Source: Paraspadella gotoi
Taxonomy: Eukaryota > Chaetognatha
DNA length: 64,000 nt
NCBI GenBank assembly: GCA_051294375.1
Contig: JBJCIZ010000239.1
Location: forward strand, 6,557,545-6,621,544
Direction: 5' to 3'
The position numbers and the translations under genes were made by a program. Shown here piece by piece: positions 10,885-20,385 of the stretch. The notes below the pieces were generated by a model that did not search any database, was not told the origin of the DNA, and was given only the letters and a program-made list of their open reading frames with translations. How positions within the stretch are numbered: position 1 is the stretch's first letter; every line of letters begins with the position of its first letter.

Positions 10885-10942
10885 ATTTTCAAGATGACAA
10901 CGTACATGTTTTGGCTTTTCTATAAGCCTTCTTCAGCGTCAA
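10885..10942 (-). ncRNA. Penelope-type hammerhead ribozyme-like motif, probably decayed
   Basis: On the minus strand the order is CTGAAGA (plus 10,930-10,936), a 5-bp stem GGCTT/AAGCC (10,924-10,928 with 10,913-10,917), then AAAACATGTACG. This matches the layout of short hammerhead ribozymes in Penelope-like retroelements: CUGANGA, stem II, GAAA, very short stem III. The invariant G of GAAA reads as A here, so self-cleavage would be impaired. I see no clear stem I and no neighbouring Penelope reverse transcriptase. The call rests on motif layout only. Confidence 0.4.
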
Positions 10943-10982
10943 TTTAGTTTGTGAAAATATTATACAGATTTTGTGTAGAAGA

Positions 10983-11062
10983 AGGGGAGAGAGAGAGAAA
11001 GAGAGAGAAAGAGAAAGAGAGAGAGAGAAAAGTTTCTCTGTTTCTCTGTTTCTCTCTCTCTC
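10983..11062. repeat. GA/TC inverted tract
   Basis: A GA-rich run passes directly into AAAGTTTCTCTGTTTCTC and a TC run, so it can fold on itself. The same module forms the centre of the hairpin that follows (about 11,213-11,262). Confidence 0.8.
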
Positions 11063-11375
11063 TCTAGAGAAAAAGAAGAATTATTTTTTTTTTTTTAATA
11101 ACAAAATAGAATAAAAAGTTTTTCATTTATGAATTTAATTTGCATATATATTATATTTCAAAATATTCTTTGATGTAAGAGAGATGAGATGAGAGAGAGA
11201 GTGAAAGAGAAAGAGAGAGAGAGAGAAAAGTTTCTCTGTTTCTCTGTTTCTCTCTCTCTCTCATCTCATCTCTCTTACATCAAAGAATATTTTGAAATAC
11301 AAATTAAATTCATACATGAAAAACTTTTTATTCTATTTTGTTATTAAAAAATAAATAATTCTTCTTTTTCTCTCT
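11062..11375. repeat. Large near-perfect inverted repeat (hairpin)
   Basis: The left arm, about 11,062-11,229, is complementary to the right arm, about 11,230-11,375. The axis lies in AAAAGTTTCTCTG. The arms pair over AAGAATATTTTGAAATA, AATTAAATTCAT, AAAACTTTTTATTCTATTTT and AATAATTCTTCTTTTTCTC. The left arm has an extra ~11 bp (ATATATATT-like), and there are a few substitutions. It has the form of a foldback or MITE-like element, or of a recent inverted duplication. No coding frame. Confidence 0.85.
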
Positions 11376-11868
11376 TTTTCTTTCCCTCTTTAGAACGAAA
11401 AAAGAAGCAAATGAAATAAAACCAAATGAATGAAAAAAATTAATAAAAAAATTATTATAAAAAATTTAAAAATTAATAATAGGAAGGAATCTGAAAAGGA
11501 ATCTTAAAAGGACATTAAGGCTAACTAAAAAAAATATCCTTCAATGATGATATACTTTTTAATAAAACGAAAAAAAATATTTATTAATCAATAAATCTTT
11601 TGATCAATAGCTCAATCAATAAACCATTCCATCAATAAACTAATATTCATATTTTATATTTATAATTATGATCATGGTTTATGAATGACTAACAACTAGA
11701 AAAATAATAAAGAAGAGAAATAGAAAAAGAAAAAGAGAAAGCGAAAGAGAGAAAGAGAGAACGAGAAAACATAATATAAAATTAGAATTACATTGTGCTT
11801 TTTCTTTCTTTTTATTTTATACTTTTTTTACATTTGTATTATGCTTAAGGCAAAAGAAAAAACTTGTA
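11376..11868. other. AT-rich intergenic sequence
   Basis: A-rich DNA with AATC-type short repeats (about 11,575-11,645) and a GA-rich part (about 11,710-11,770). No gene seen. Confidence 0.5.
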
Positions 11869-11871
11869 AAG

Positions 11872-11985
11872 CGCCCCGTCCCTTTTAACTGATAGGGGGC
11901 CACCGGGCTAGAACCCCGGACCTTTGGGTTGGGAGGCGAATGACTTGCCTCCGGCACCAATGGCCGCTGATGAATGGTTGGTGGA
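11872..11985 (-). mobile_element. tRNA-derived SINE (head region)
   Basis: Read on the minus strand, a tRNA-like order appears: GCGGCCATTGGTGCCGGAGG (A-box-like), an anticodon-like hairpin GGAGGC/GCCTCC (plus 11,947-11,952 with 11,932-11,937), then a T-arm-like hairpin CCGGG-GTTCTAG-CCCGG (plus 11,903-11,919) holding the B box, and closing GGCC. This is the usual pol III promoter head of tRNA-related SINEs. The shifted T loop and imperfect acceptor stem argue against a functional tRNA gene. Confidence 0.65.
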
Positions 11986-12177
11986 TTTTAGTCCACCATA
12001 ATAGGAATATGAAAATTGAAAATAGGCCCATTTAACTATAAGTCAAGAGAGTGAATGGGTAATTTTATTTAGGTTGTATAAATTTTATAAATATCAAAAC
12101 CTTATCATTTTTATAATCTCTAACAGACACTTTTAACAATATCTGAAGCGGACATACTCTAGTTTTAAACTTGCTTT

Positions 12178-12235
12178 GCCTAAATAAGCATTTAAAACGA
12201 TGACGACGACAACGACGACGACGACAACGATGACC
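12178..12235. repeat. (GAC)n microsatellite
   Basis: GACGACGACAACGACGACGA-type array. The minus-strand frame across it (12,065-12,259) is an arginine/cysteine-rich artefact. Confidence 0.85.
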
Positions 12236-12344
12236 AAAGGGTGACGACCTCGCGGACATCGAATGTCCAACGGAGTCGTCATCTCACGGTCGCGTTCATC
12301 ACAGCGTGACACTCGGCCTCAGCGTGTCGACGAGATCAGAGAAG

Positions 12345-12346
12345 AG

Positions 12347-12398
<52 letters not shown>

Positions 12399-12482
12399 AG
12401 AGAAAAAGAGTAATGAGCTTTTTTCGGACGTCCTTCTCGTTTTGACCACCCGTTGTCACCCTTCCCCCCTTTAACCCTTCTT

Positions 12483-12569
<87 letters not shown>

Positions 12570-12570
12570 A
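12345..12570. repeat. Opposed (GA)n and (TC)n arrays
   Basis: (GA)n at about 12,345-12,410 and (TC)n at about 12,481-12,569 flank about 70 bp of unique DNA. The arms are complementary and could form a stem of roughly 60 bp with a 70-nt loop. Confidence 0.85.
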
Positions 12571-12885
12571 GTAACGTCAAATTTTCTTCCTTTTAACACC
12601 GCGTGACGTCATCCTGACGTAATTTCAGTTTAAATTCGGAATTAAGTCGATTTTTTATGTTTAAAGATTCTAGATGATTGATTTGGTTAAAGATTTGGTC
12701 AAGTCGCTTCCAACTCAATCCCCCCTCGTCAAAGCGGGGGCTTTGGACACGGTCCCGTCACGCCGTCACGCCCTCAGGACGGTTACGTTTTTATTCTGAC
12801 GCTGGGTCCTTTTTTTGTTTAGCGATTGACCGTGACGGGTAACACGTAACCCTTCCGACTGACTCCCTCTCCTCTGAATGAGAGG
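12571..12885. promoter_or_regulatory. GC-rich stretch with CRE-like sites
   Basis: A perfect CRE palindrome TGACGTCA (12,604-12,611), a half-variant TGACGTAA (12,615-12,622) and TAACGTCA (12,572-12,579) lie within 51 bp. Further CpG-containing GTCACGCC and TGACGGG motifs follow (about 12,755-12,840). Bases alone suggest possible CREB/ATF binding. No downstream exon was recognised, so a promoter is only inferred. Confidence 0.3.
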
Positions 12886-12892
12886 GGCCTCA

Positions 12893-12990
12893 TTATGACA
12901 TTGATACAACCAATACAATAATTATTTATTCATTTAATAAATAAGCTCTGGGTTAATGCTTTCATCCCTCTTACAAGAAATTGAAGAAGA
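12893..12990 (+). repeat. Family B interspersed repeat, partial
   Basis: ATTGATACAACCAATA, TTATTCATTTAATAAATAAG and CTTACAAGA match the left half of the copy at 21,474-21,710. The right half is replaced by a GA array. Confidence 0.6.
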
Positions 12991-13015
12991 GAGAGAATGA
13001 GAGCAGAGTGCAGAG

Positions 13016-13048
<33 letters not shown>

Positions 13049-13051
13049 TGA

Positions 13052-13083
<32 letters not shown>

Positions 13084-13108
13084 AGGAGAGAGAGAGAGAG
13101 AGAGAGCA
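12991..13108. repeat. (GA)n microsatellite
   Basis: Long GA array with TG and A interruptions, just outside the 3' end of the LINE. Confidence 0.95.
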
Positions 13109-13134
13109 ATAGACAATAGACAATATTAATTACT

Positions 13135-16015
13135 TGCGGCTTTAGGCACCTTGAGGGCCTTTAAAAGCTACCTATTTCTCAAGAATATTTACAAATTGTA
13201 ATTGACTTTGAAACAAAAGTGCATCGCACTTCTAACTACACTCGGTTGAACAAACTTCATGAAAACTCTCTAATTGACAATGAACACAGATTCGCTCCTT
13301 TCTAGTATTTCCCATCCCAGAAGTAGTTCTATCGGAGATATATTGGTTTGAATACGATTAAAAGAAATTCGATCAATAATGTCATCAAACAAATTATTAA
13401 AACGAATTATACGAGATAGCATTCTGTTAGAAAAGTCGCGCTACATATTGCTGTAAGGAATCATGTCTGCTGCATCTAATAAATATCAGTAGGGGTTGGA
13501 GGGGTAAATTTTGAAAAGTTCTTATGGCAAAGTACTGAAGCTTGTCAAATTTTTCCCAATGACATCTTGCAGCTGAAGCAAAACATGGTGATGAATACAT
13601 AAATAATGAGACAACAAGACTAGAGAATAATTGGTAAACAAGACGGTAGTTATCATTTGGTACAAATCTAGACAGGCGATTGATTGCTAAAATTTTTGAT
13701 CTTGCTTTAGTAAATAGATCATTTAAATGTAGAGTTTTTTAATTTTTTTAATTTTTATCTAAGTTACATCCTAAAAATTTAACTGTTTGACAAACAGGTA
13801 TTTTACTACCAAAAAGAAATAGTTCTATAGCATAATCATTATAAATATGAGTGCGAGTTAAAAGTAGACAGTTTGACTTATCGGGTAAAAGTTCTAAAAA
13901 CCACTTTTTGCACCATCCTTCTAAACGATTTAAAGTTTTTTGGAGACAAGTTACAGCGCTAGCGGGATCCTTTGAGGTAGCCCAGACGGATGATCATCTG
14001 CATATTGTGAGGCATTTTCCAAAACATCTGTGCTGTTCCATCGCTGGAGTTGTTGTAGACTTGGTTTTGGATTTTCTGTTTCGATTAGTGGAAGATCTTC
14101 TACATAGAAAGTAAAGATTTCTGGACTTTAAGACGGCACCTTGTGGAGAGCCACAAATGATTTTTATGGTACGTGAAGTTTCACCTTTACTTATAACACA
14201 AAATGTTCGATCACTGATGAATGATACTATTATTCGTAACATTTCCTTTGGAATTCCTGATTTTATTAATTTGTTATTTAGACCATCAAGCCAAATTGAG
14301 TCAAAAGCTTTTGCATAGTCGAGGTCACCAAAATTGTCACTCCTCTGATTTTAAATCCAAGATGAGCATCTTCTACAAGTCGTACTATGTTTTCTTGGGC
14401 AGATCGTCCTTTTTTGTAGCCTGATTGCAAATTATTCCGTTTACCTCTTAGTTCTAGCATAGATATAAACCTGGAGAATTATTCTTTCAAAGAGTTTTCA
14501 AGAACTGATAGTAAACTAATTGGCTATTAGTTTCTGGATGATGTCGCGTCTCGTCCTGGTTTTGCAATCATTCTGATATGTGAGCGAGTTTCCATGATTT
14601 GGGAAAGTAGCCAATGTTTAGGCAGGCACGGTATATGGCTAACAAGTGTTCAAGACCTTCTTTTGGTAGGTTTTTCAACATGCCATGAGTAATTCCATCT
14701 GTCCTGCAGCTGATTTTGTTTTAGAGATTTGATAAGTTCAACTAAATTTTTCATATTAAGATTTATGATTCATTGTATTCTTTAAATTCTTCATTTGTGT
14801 GTTCTATTAAACCAGTATGGAATAAAGCTTCATTTTTGTTTGACAAAACTTTCAACATGATTCGCCCACTCAATTTCCATATTGTTGGACTGGACTGGTT
14901 CCAAGAATACCTTCCAATCTATCTGCAAAAATATTGAGATTGGCGGCATTGTCTTCAGCTTGAGTGCGCGTCAGCTCGATAGACTAGTGCATCTGGTGGG
15001 GATGATGGCTTATAGTTTGTCAGTTCATTGATTAATTTCCATTTTTTTGCGGAGTCTTTTTCTTCTAGAATTTTTTAACCTCTTTTTCATAGTAAGAATT
15101 TAAATCCCTTTTTGTTTAATGTTCGGAGGTTTGCGACAAAGATAATTATATTCCTTTGACAAGTTTCTCTTGAAGGAGAGTAGCCAGCTTTTCGTGTTCT
15201 TAAAATTTTTCTCGCTAGCTTTCTTTTATTAATTACTTGTTTAGTTTCAAAGCTTATAAAACTTTTCTCTTGGTCTTTAGTGTTTTTTTCAATGGTAACC
15301 TCTTCATGAGATAATGTATAATTCAGCAAATTCGTTTATTTGATTTATCCAAATGATTTGGAGATCTTGAGTCAATGTGAAAACCATCCAATTTTTCTTT
15401 TACTGTAGTCTCGAATTGTTCCCAATTAGTTTTGTATGATTTTATTGTTTTGGATGGTCCACAAGAGATAGCACAGTTGCTACTGGCAATGTGATCTGAG
15501 CCAACATCGTTTAAAACTGTGCATGATTGCACCGTTTGTTACAAACTTGTCAAGAGTGAGAACAACATCAAGAACATTTGCATCATTATTAGACTTACTG
15601 ATATATGTTGGGTGTCAGTGTGTAATCGGCAGATGTCATATTTAGCAATGTAATTTAAAAGGTTAATCCTTGAGGAGAGTCAAATCTACCTCCTACTTCT
15701 GTTTGTGGTGAGTTTAAATCTCCAGCGAATAAGCTGCATATAATTTAGGTTGCTTTGAGAATTCTGTAAAATTATAAAATATAGATTCATTCAATTCTTT
15801 TCCCGGGTGATTATATGCGGTGCTTATGATCAGTTTTAACTTATCTTTTAGAAGAATTTCGACAAAAAGACATTCAGGAATGTCTGTTGTTGGTTTTAGT
15901 GTTCCTGCACTTAAATGATCTGGTATCGGCAATCATTACTCCGTCCAGCCGCTGTATTAGAGCTCGCTGACAAGAATTTAAAGCCTTTAATGCGAAAAAG
16001 CTCATTTTCTTGACA
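13135..16015 (-). pseudogene. Decayed non-LTR retrotransposon (LINE), 5'-truncated
   Basis: Three parts are readable on the minus strand, in the expected order. The endonuclease remnant (about 15,960-15,690) has a GDLN motif at 15,713-15,724, the usual place of the GD(F/L)N active-site motif of APE-type endonucleases. The reverse transcriptase shows SGYKKGRSAQEN (about 14,400), DYAKAFD (14,300-14,329, catalytic Asp), GSPQG (14,135-14,152) and the YADD box (13,993-14,004). A C-terminal region runs to a stop at 13,270-13,272, followed by a short 3' UTR. Frameshifts and stops separate the parts, so it cannot make one protein. The start of the endonuclease and any ORF1 are missing, as expected from 5' truncation. 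A Jockey/CR1-type clade is likely, but I cannot place it by eye. Confidence 0.85.
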
Positions 16016-16064
16016 TCTGATGTCTTACATGTTTAAAAAAAAGAAGAACTTTTCTTTGTATGAG

Positions 16065-16135
16065 TCACGAGAGAGAGAGAAGAAGAGAGAGAAGAGAGAG
16101 AGAGAGAGAGGAGAAAGAAGAGAGAGAGGAGAGAG

Positions 16136-16180
<45 letters not shown>
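16065..16180. repeat. (GA)n microsatellite
   Basis: GA array with GGA interruptions, next to the truncated 5' end of the LINE. Confidence 0.95.
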
Positions 16181-16181
<1 letters not shown>

Positions 16182-16257
16182 AGATTGAGTCTTCACCCTA
16201 ATTACTCCAAAAACGATTGTGAAAATCGATACTAGTCGTCGATCAAGTTGACTAAAC

Positions 16258-16600
16258 GAGGAGGAGGAGGAGGAAGAAGAAAAAGAAGAAGAAGAAGAAG
16301 AAGAAGAAGAAGGAGAAGAATAAAAATAAGAAGAAGAGGAGGAGTAGGAGGAAAGGAAGGCAAAGTGGAGCGAAGAGTAGAAGAGCTTAAAGGAGCAAAA
16401 TGAAGGAGTGGTCTAAAGATTAAAAAAGGGAGAGGTTTTGAAATTATAAGAAAGAGTTAAAAAAATATGGGAGAAATAACATGTAAAAGTATTGAGGGAA
16501 GCAAGAGGTGAAATGAGAGGAATATAAAAATATTTAAAGAAAAATAAGTTAATATAGAAATGATTGAAAAGGAAAGAAGAAAGAAATTGGAAGATATAAA
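16258..16600. repeat. Polypurine tract
   Basis: GGA/GAA trinucleotide repeats (about 16,258-16,360) grading into general A/G-rich DNA. No gene. Confidence 0.8.
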
Positions 16601-16609
16601 AATGACAGA

Positions 16610-16730
16610 AGCTTATTTCTTTGACGAAATGATCGCGAACAGACGGACAGACTGACCGAAAATGCAGCTTATTTCTTTGACGAAATGATCGCGAACAGAC
16701 GGACAGACTGACCGAAAAGGCAGCTTATTG
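16610..16730 (+). repeat. 56-bp tandem duplication
   Basis: Two nearly identical 56-bp units start at 16,610 and 16,666 (AGCTTATTTCTTTGACGAAA, then TGATCGCGAACAGACGGACA, then GACTGACCGAAAA); a third begins at 16,722 and breaks off. The few differences indicate recent duplication. The unit end (GACCGAAAA-nn-CTTATT) recurs at about 21,455-21,475, next to a family B copy. Confidence 0.9.
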
Positions 16731-16814
16731 ATCCGCGTCTCGAAGGAACTAAAATTTATAGACCTTATTTTCTCATAGTGAACGATTTCATTTTAAAGTT
16801 GGAATAAAGTTTAA

Positions 16815-17000
16815 AGACTGTGTTAAAGGTTAAAGGTTAAAGGTTAGGTAAAGGGATTAGGTTAGCTATTAGAGTTAGGGATTAGGGTTTAAAATTATAG
16901 AGATTAGATTAGAGAATAGATTAGAGAATAGATTAAAGAATATATTAAAGAATAGGGTTCAGGATTAGGTTTGAGTTTTATGTTACGGTTAGTAATAAGG
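16815..17000 (+). repeat. Degenerate TTAGG/TTAGGG-like tract
   Basis: AAAGGTTAAAGGTTAGG, TTAGGGATTAGGG and GATTAGATTAGAGAATAG repeats. It resembles diverged telomere-like sequence. Similar tracts lie at 21,060-21,200, 51,660-51,790, 61,620-61,870 and 62,940-63,370. Confidence 0.7.
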
Positions 17001-17037
17001 TTATGTGTTCGGAAATAGATCAGGATTAAATAAAAAT

Positions 17038-17147
17038 ATTAGTAGAAGAAAAAACAAATTTTGTTTTGGCAACAACAATGTTTTTAATTTAAATAAAAAA
17101 AAACCATCGTTGTTGCCAAAACAAAATTCTTTTTTTTTTCTACTAAT
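17038..17147. repeat. Short near-perfect hairpin (foldback)
   Basis: Left arm 17,038-17,080 and right arm 17,105-17,147 pair over ATTAGTAGAA-A-run, TTTTGTTTTGGCAACAACAA and TG, with a 24-bp AT-rich loop. The arms are about 43 bp with one or two mismatches. It could be a small MITE or a small-RNA hairpin. Confidence 0.85.
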
Positions 17148-17344
17148 TCAAACACAACGAAATAAAAGAATTCGTTACAAAAAAAATAATAAAATCAAGT
17201 TCTCGGATTAAGAACAGAAATGCGTGCGTTTGGAAAACAGAGCCAAAAGATACAGAGCAAGACGTTAAGGGGAATAATCAAAGTTGATAAATAACTAAAA
17301 AAATTAATATTATTTTAAAAAAAAACGAAAACTTCAGTCAAAGC

Positions 17345-17539
17345 CTAAAATGAGGGGGGCGGTTGCGGGTTCGTGGCTGAAAGCCGATAACAACAACGAC
17401 AACGAAAACGACAACAACAACAACAATCACGACGACAGAAGCTGAAATACGAAGAAGGCAAACGGAGAAAAAAATGTTTTGGGGTATGAGTAATTGCCCG
17501 TCGGTTTGGTTACTCGAGGCGGAGAAATCGGGATGGTGT

Positions 17540-17599
<60 letters not shown>

Positions 17600-17602
17600 A
17601 TG
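17345..17602. repeat. (AAC/GAC)n and (GA)n arrays
   Basis: AACGACAACGA-type trinucleotides at about 17,390-17,440 and a pure GA array at about 17,540-17,600, joined by unique sequence. No gene supported. Confidence 0.85.
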
Positions 17603-17950
17603 CGCTTTTCGAGCTCTTTGCAATTGGTCCTGTTCCATAGTCAAATTACGTCGGAAATCATCAAAAGTAAGAAAAATGATTTTATGATTTCAGATGAAAA
17701 AAAGCTTTTATTCTTAATTCTATGTGCTTTTTTTATACTTGAATTAAGATTTAAGCTGAGTTAAAAATTTCTCCGCTCGTAAGAATTGAAAGCCAATCGA
17801 AAATGACTTTATTCTAAACAAGCATTTCAAGCAGAGACTTTGGCCTGATGAGAGACTTACGGCCAAGCATTCAATTACTTTTTTCCCTATCACAATCACA
17901 AAAAAAAACAAGCAATGACAAAAATCTTATTTCAGTCTCGAACCAAGCAC
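17603..17950. other. AT-rich intergenic sequence
   Basis: No repeat or gene recognised. One short open frame starts inside the GA array and is not supported. Confidence 0.45.
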
Positions 17951-18345
17951 GGCCCTAAAAGGTCCATCACCAAGCACTGCAGCCGCCACAGCCGCCGCCG
18001 CAGCCGCCACCGAGAGAGATTCACCTTCTCCCTGATTCAAGGACATTCACTAATTTTGTTCTCGGCGTCGATTTCACGTCGATTTCACGCGCCGGGCGTC
18101 GTCGTCGTCGTCGTCGTCATCGTCGGGAGGCGACGCCGCGGTTTAAAGACGAACGAATCTCTGAAAATCGGCGCCGTCCACTTTAGCTGCCACCCCAACC
18201 CACCAACCCTCTATTCCCACCTTTAACCACCCCCCAGCACCATCTAATCCACCTCACCCACAAATTCCCTTCTCTTGACCCCGACGGTCGACTCGCGTCT
18301 TGCGATCCCGACAAAAGAGCGAAAAGGGGCCATTTACAGACTTTC
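17951..18345. other. CpG-rich stretch with GCC and GTC arrays
   Basis: GCCGCCGCCGCAGCCGCC at about 17,985-18,012, GTCGTCGTCGTCGTC at about 18,098-18,125, then a C-rich part. A 103-codon frame (17,915-18,226) crosses both arrays. It is Arg/His-rich and then poly-Val and matches nothing I know. The composition fits a promoter or 5' UTR better than intergenic DNA, but nothing decides it. Confidence 0.35.
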
Positions 18346-18347
18346 AC

Positions 18348-18353
<6 letters not shown>

Positions 18354-18410
<57 letters not shown>
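18354..18410. repeat. (TC)n microsatellite
   Basis: Uninterrupted TC array of about 55 bp. Confidence 0.95.
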
Positions 18411-18413
<3 letters not shown>

Positions 18414-19239
18414 ATTTCCATCGCATTCTCATCGCGAGATTTACAATGGAACCATCTGACCATCGCCATTGTTGACCGGCTACATTCATGACGACGACGA
18501 CGACGATGACGTAAGAAATCGTTTGTTTTTATGGGTTTTCGTCGACCGTGAGAGAATCGGGTCCGACCGCCGTAACGGCGTAACTCTTCGTACAGTTTCT
18601 CTCTCTCGTTACATTCCTGGTAAATTCTGGGTCCTTCGAAGCGAAGTGGCGAGGAAATTGAGCGAGGATTGGAGAAGACAGAGTCGAGAAAGCTGCTTCC
18701 GGATTTTTTTGAAAAAAGGATTCCGTTCTTAAGCTGGAAAAACGATTGGCTGTGGAGAATCTGTTTGAAAGAGAATTTTTTTTACTTATAGAGAAATTCT
18801 GTGGAATGTTTGGTGATCCTCTGAATGATTTTTACTGATTTGCGGATTTTTCTTCTCTAAGATATTATATATATTATATTATATATTACTTTTACTTCTT
18901 TCCAAATAATGTTCTTTCACAAAAAAAATATTCTCAGCTAAATCGAAATTTAGCCTAAAACTAGACTAAAATCTCTTCAACAAAATGATTAACTTAACCA
19001 TCTTAACAATGCAAAACCAAACACAAAAAGAGATTACACAGTCTCTGAAACTTGGGGTACGTGAGTAATTTTAAATTCAAAAGAGAGAAAAAAACTGGAA
19101 TCTCAAAAATTTGGTGTTGTTAAGGTGTTCACAGTTCAAAGTTACCCCGGGTGATGAAGGCAGTTAATAAAACTGGAAACTGAACTTAAACTTAACTGGG
19201 CTATTTCAGGTTACGAATTAGAGTTATTTTTAAAATATT
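18411..19239. other. Unassigned sequence with short GAC array
   Basis: Contains GACGACGACGACGACGATG (about 18,489-18,508), then CpG-moderate DNA to about 18,780 and AT-rich DNA after that. The open frame 18,469-18,732 starts in the GAC array, with poly-Asp at its N-terminus and no recognisable domain. No gene is called. Confidence 0.35.
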
Positions 19240-19316
19240 AAAGTATTAATATTAATATTAATATTTATATTAATATTAATATTAATATTAAAGTATTAAT
19301 ATTAAATATTAATTTT
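19240..19316. repeat. (TATTAA)n microsatellite
   Basis: TATTAATATTAATATTAAT repeats with small gaps. Confidence 0.9.
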
Positions 19317-19321
19317 GCTAA

Positions 19322-19385
19322 GGGATTAGGAACAGAGAGGGGGCGCTTTCAGAAAATAGTGCCCGTAACTCGAGACTATATGACT
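19322..19385 (+). repeat. GGCGCTTTCnGAAAA motif, copy 1
   Basis: GGGGGCGCTTTCAGAAAATA then GTGCCCGTAACTCGAG, preceded by AAGGGATTAGG. The same core recurs near 52,146, 56,530 (inverted), 57,550, 62,860 (inverted) and 63,738. Confidence 0.55.
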
Positions 19386-19439
19386 CGCAGCGGGAAAAAA
19401 ACAAAAGGGATTTTTCCGCCAAAAGAGGTCGTTAAAAAC

Positions 19440-19785
19440 CTGGAAGAGATGGAAAAAAGAAAAAAGTAAAAAAAGGAGGAAAATAAAAAAAAGTAAAAAA
19501 AGGAGGAAAAAGAAAAAAGTTAAAAGAGGAGGAAAATAAGAAAAAGTAAAGGAGGAAACAAAATTGGTGAGATTGAAAGAATGAAAGAAAGAAATAATGA
19601 GAAAAAGAAGGAAAGAAAGAAGGAAAATGGAAAAAAGGAAAGAAGGAAAGAGAAAAAGAAGGAAAGATAGAAGGAAAAAAGGAAAGAAAGAAGGAAAGAA
19701 AGAAGGAAAGCAGGAAAGAAGGAAAAAAGAAGGAAAGAAAGAAGGAAAGAAATAATGAAAGAAAGAAAGAAAAAAAAAGAAAGGA
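19440..19785. repeat. Polypurine minisatellite
   Basis: Units of AAAAAGTAAAAAAAGGAGG (about 19,450-19,555), then GAAAGAAGGAAA repeats. The Phe/Ser-rich minus-strand frame 19,432-19,893 is the complement of this tract. Confidence 0.85.
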
Positions 19786-19794
19786 CGAGTCGAG

Positions 19795-19984
19795 AATCGC
19801 CACTGAAATCTCCTTCAGGGTCGCGTGAACTCGACCCACCTTCGCCGCCGCTGCCGCCGCCCCCGCCGCCGCCGTCACCGCCGCCGGCGACATTTCCGAG
19901 TCATTTGAGGCGATTAGCGCCGCTACCGACGATTCGCGATCGCCTAATGGCGGTGGGAGGGAGAACGGAATTTTACCTGGAGTT

Positions 19985-19985
<1 letters not shown>
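19795..19985. promoter_or_regulatory. CpG-rich stretch with (CCG)n
   Basis: GCCGCCGCCCCCGCCGCCGC-type array, then GATTAGCGCCGCTACCGACG and a run with many CpGs. One plus-strand frame gives a proline run followed by an unremarkable segment (LRRLAPLPTIRDRLMAVGG). That could be an exon of an unknown gene, but splice sites were not established. It is a candidate CpG-island promoter or 5' exon only. Confidence 0.3.
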
Positions 19986-20021
<36 letters not shown>

Positions 20022-20023
20022 GT
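19986..20023. repeat. (GA)n microsatellite
   Basis: Short GA array at the edge of the CpG-rich stretch. Confidence 0.9.
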
Positions 20024-20049
20024 GACTTACTTTATCGTCTGCAATTGAT

Positions 20050-20073
20050 GTGAAAAGATAGACAGAGAGATAA

Positions 20074-20104
<31 letters not shown>

Positions 20105-20385
20105 CCAGATTATTTAGAGAGACGGTGAGACAGACGGACAGACATCTATGAGATACGTTGAGAGACCGACAGACAAGCGTACAGACACCTTATTAGACAA
20201 TAGACATAGAGAAAGACAGACGGACGGACAGTTACCTAATTAGACAGAGAGACAGACGGAGGGACGGACAGACAGCCTCTTAAACAGATTGACAGAGACA
20301 GACATACAGACGGACAGTTAACTATCAGACAGAGATAGAGACATACTGACGGACGGCCGGACAGAAAGACAGTACCTCGTCTCGA
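20050..20385 (+). repeat. GACA-rich minisatellite
   Basis: A pure (GACA)n run (about 20,076-20,104) lies within longer units of about 60 bp. Each has a GACAGACGGACAGAC part and an A/T-containing part such as CCTAATTAGACAGAGAGAC or CTTATTAGACAATAGAC. Confidence 0.8.

Noticed and set aside
11895-11967. Functional tRNA gene on the minus strand
   Set aside because: The T loop is shifted and the acceptor stem is poor; a SINE head fits better.
12299-12580. Arg/Glu- and Ser/Leu-rich open frames throughout the window
   Set aside because: They are translations of GA/TC arrays, open only because these repeats lack stop codons.
16815-17000. True telomere or interstitial telomeric array
   Set aside because: Units are degenerate (TTAGG, TTAGGG and TTAAAGG mixed), and similar tracts are scattered through the window in both orientations.
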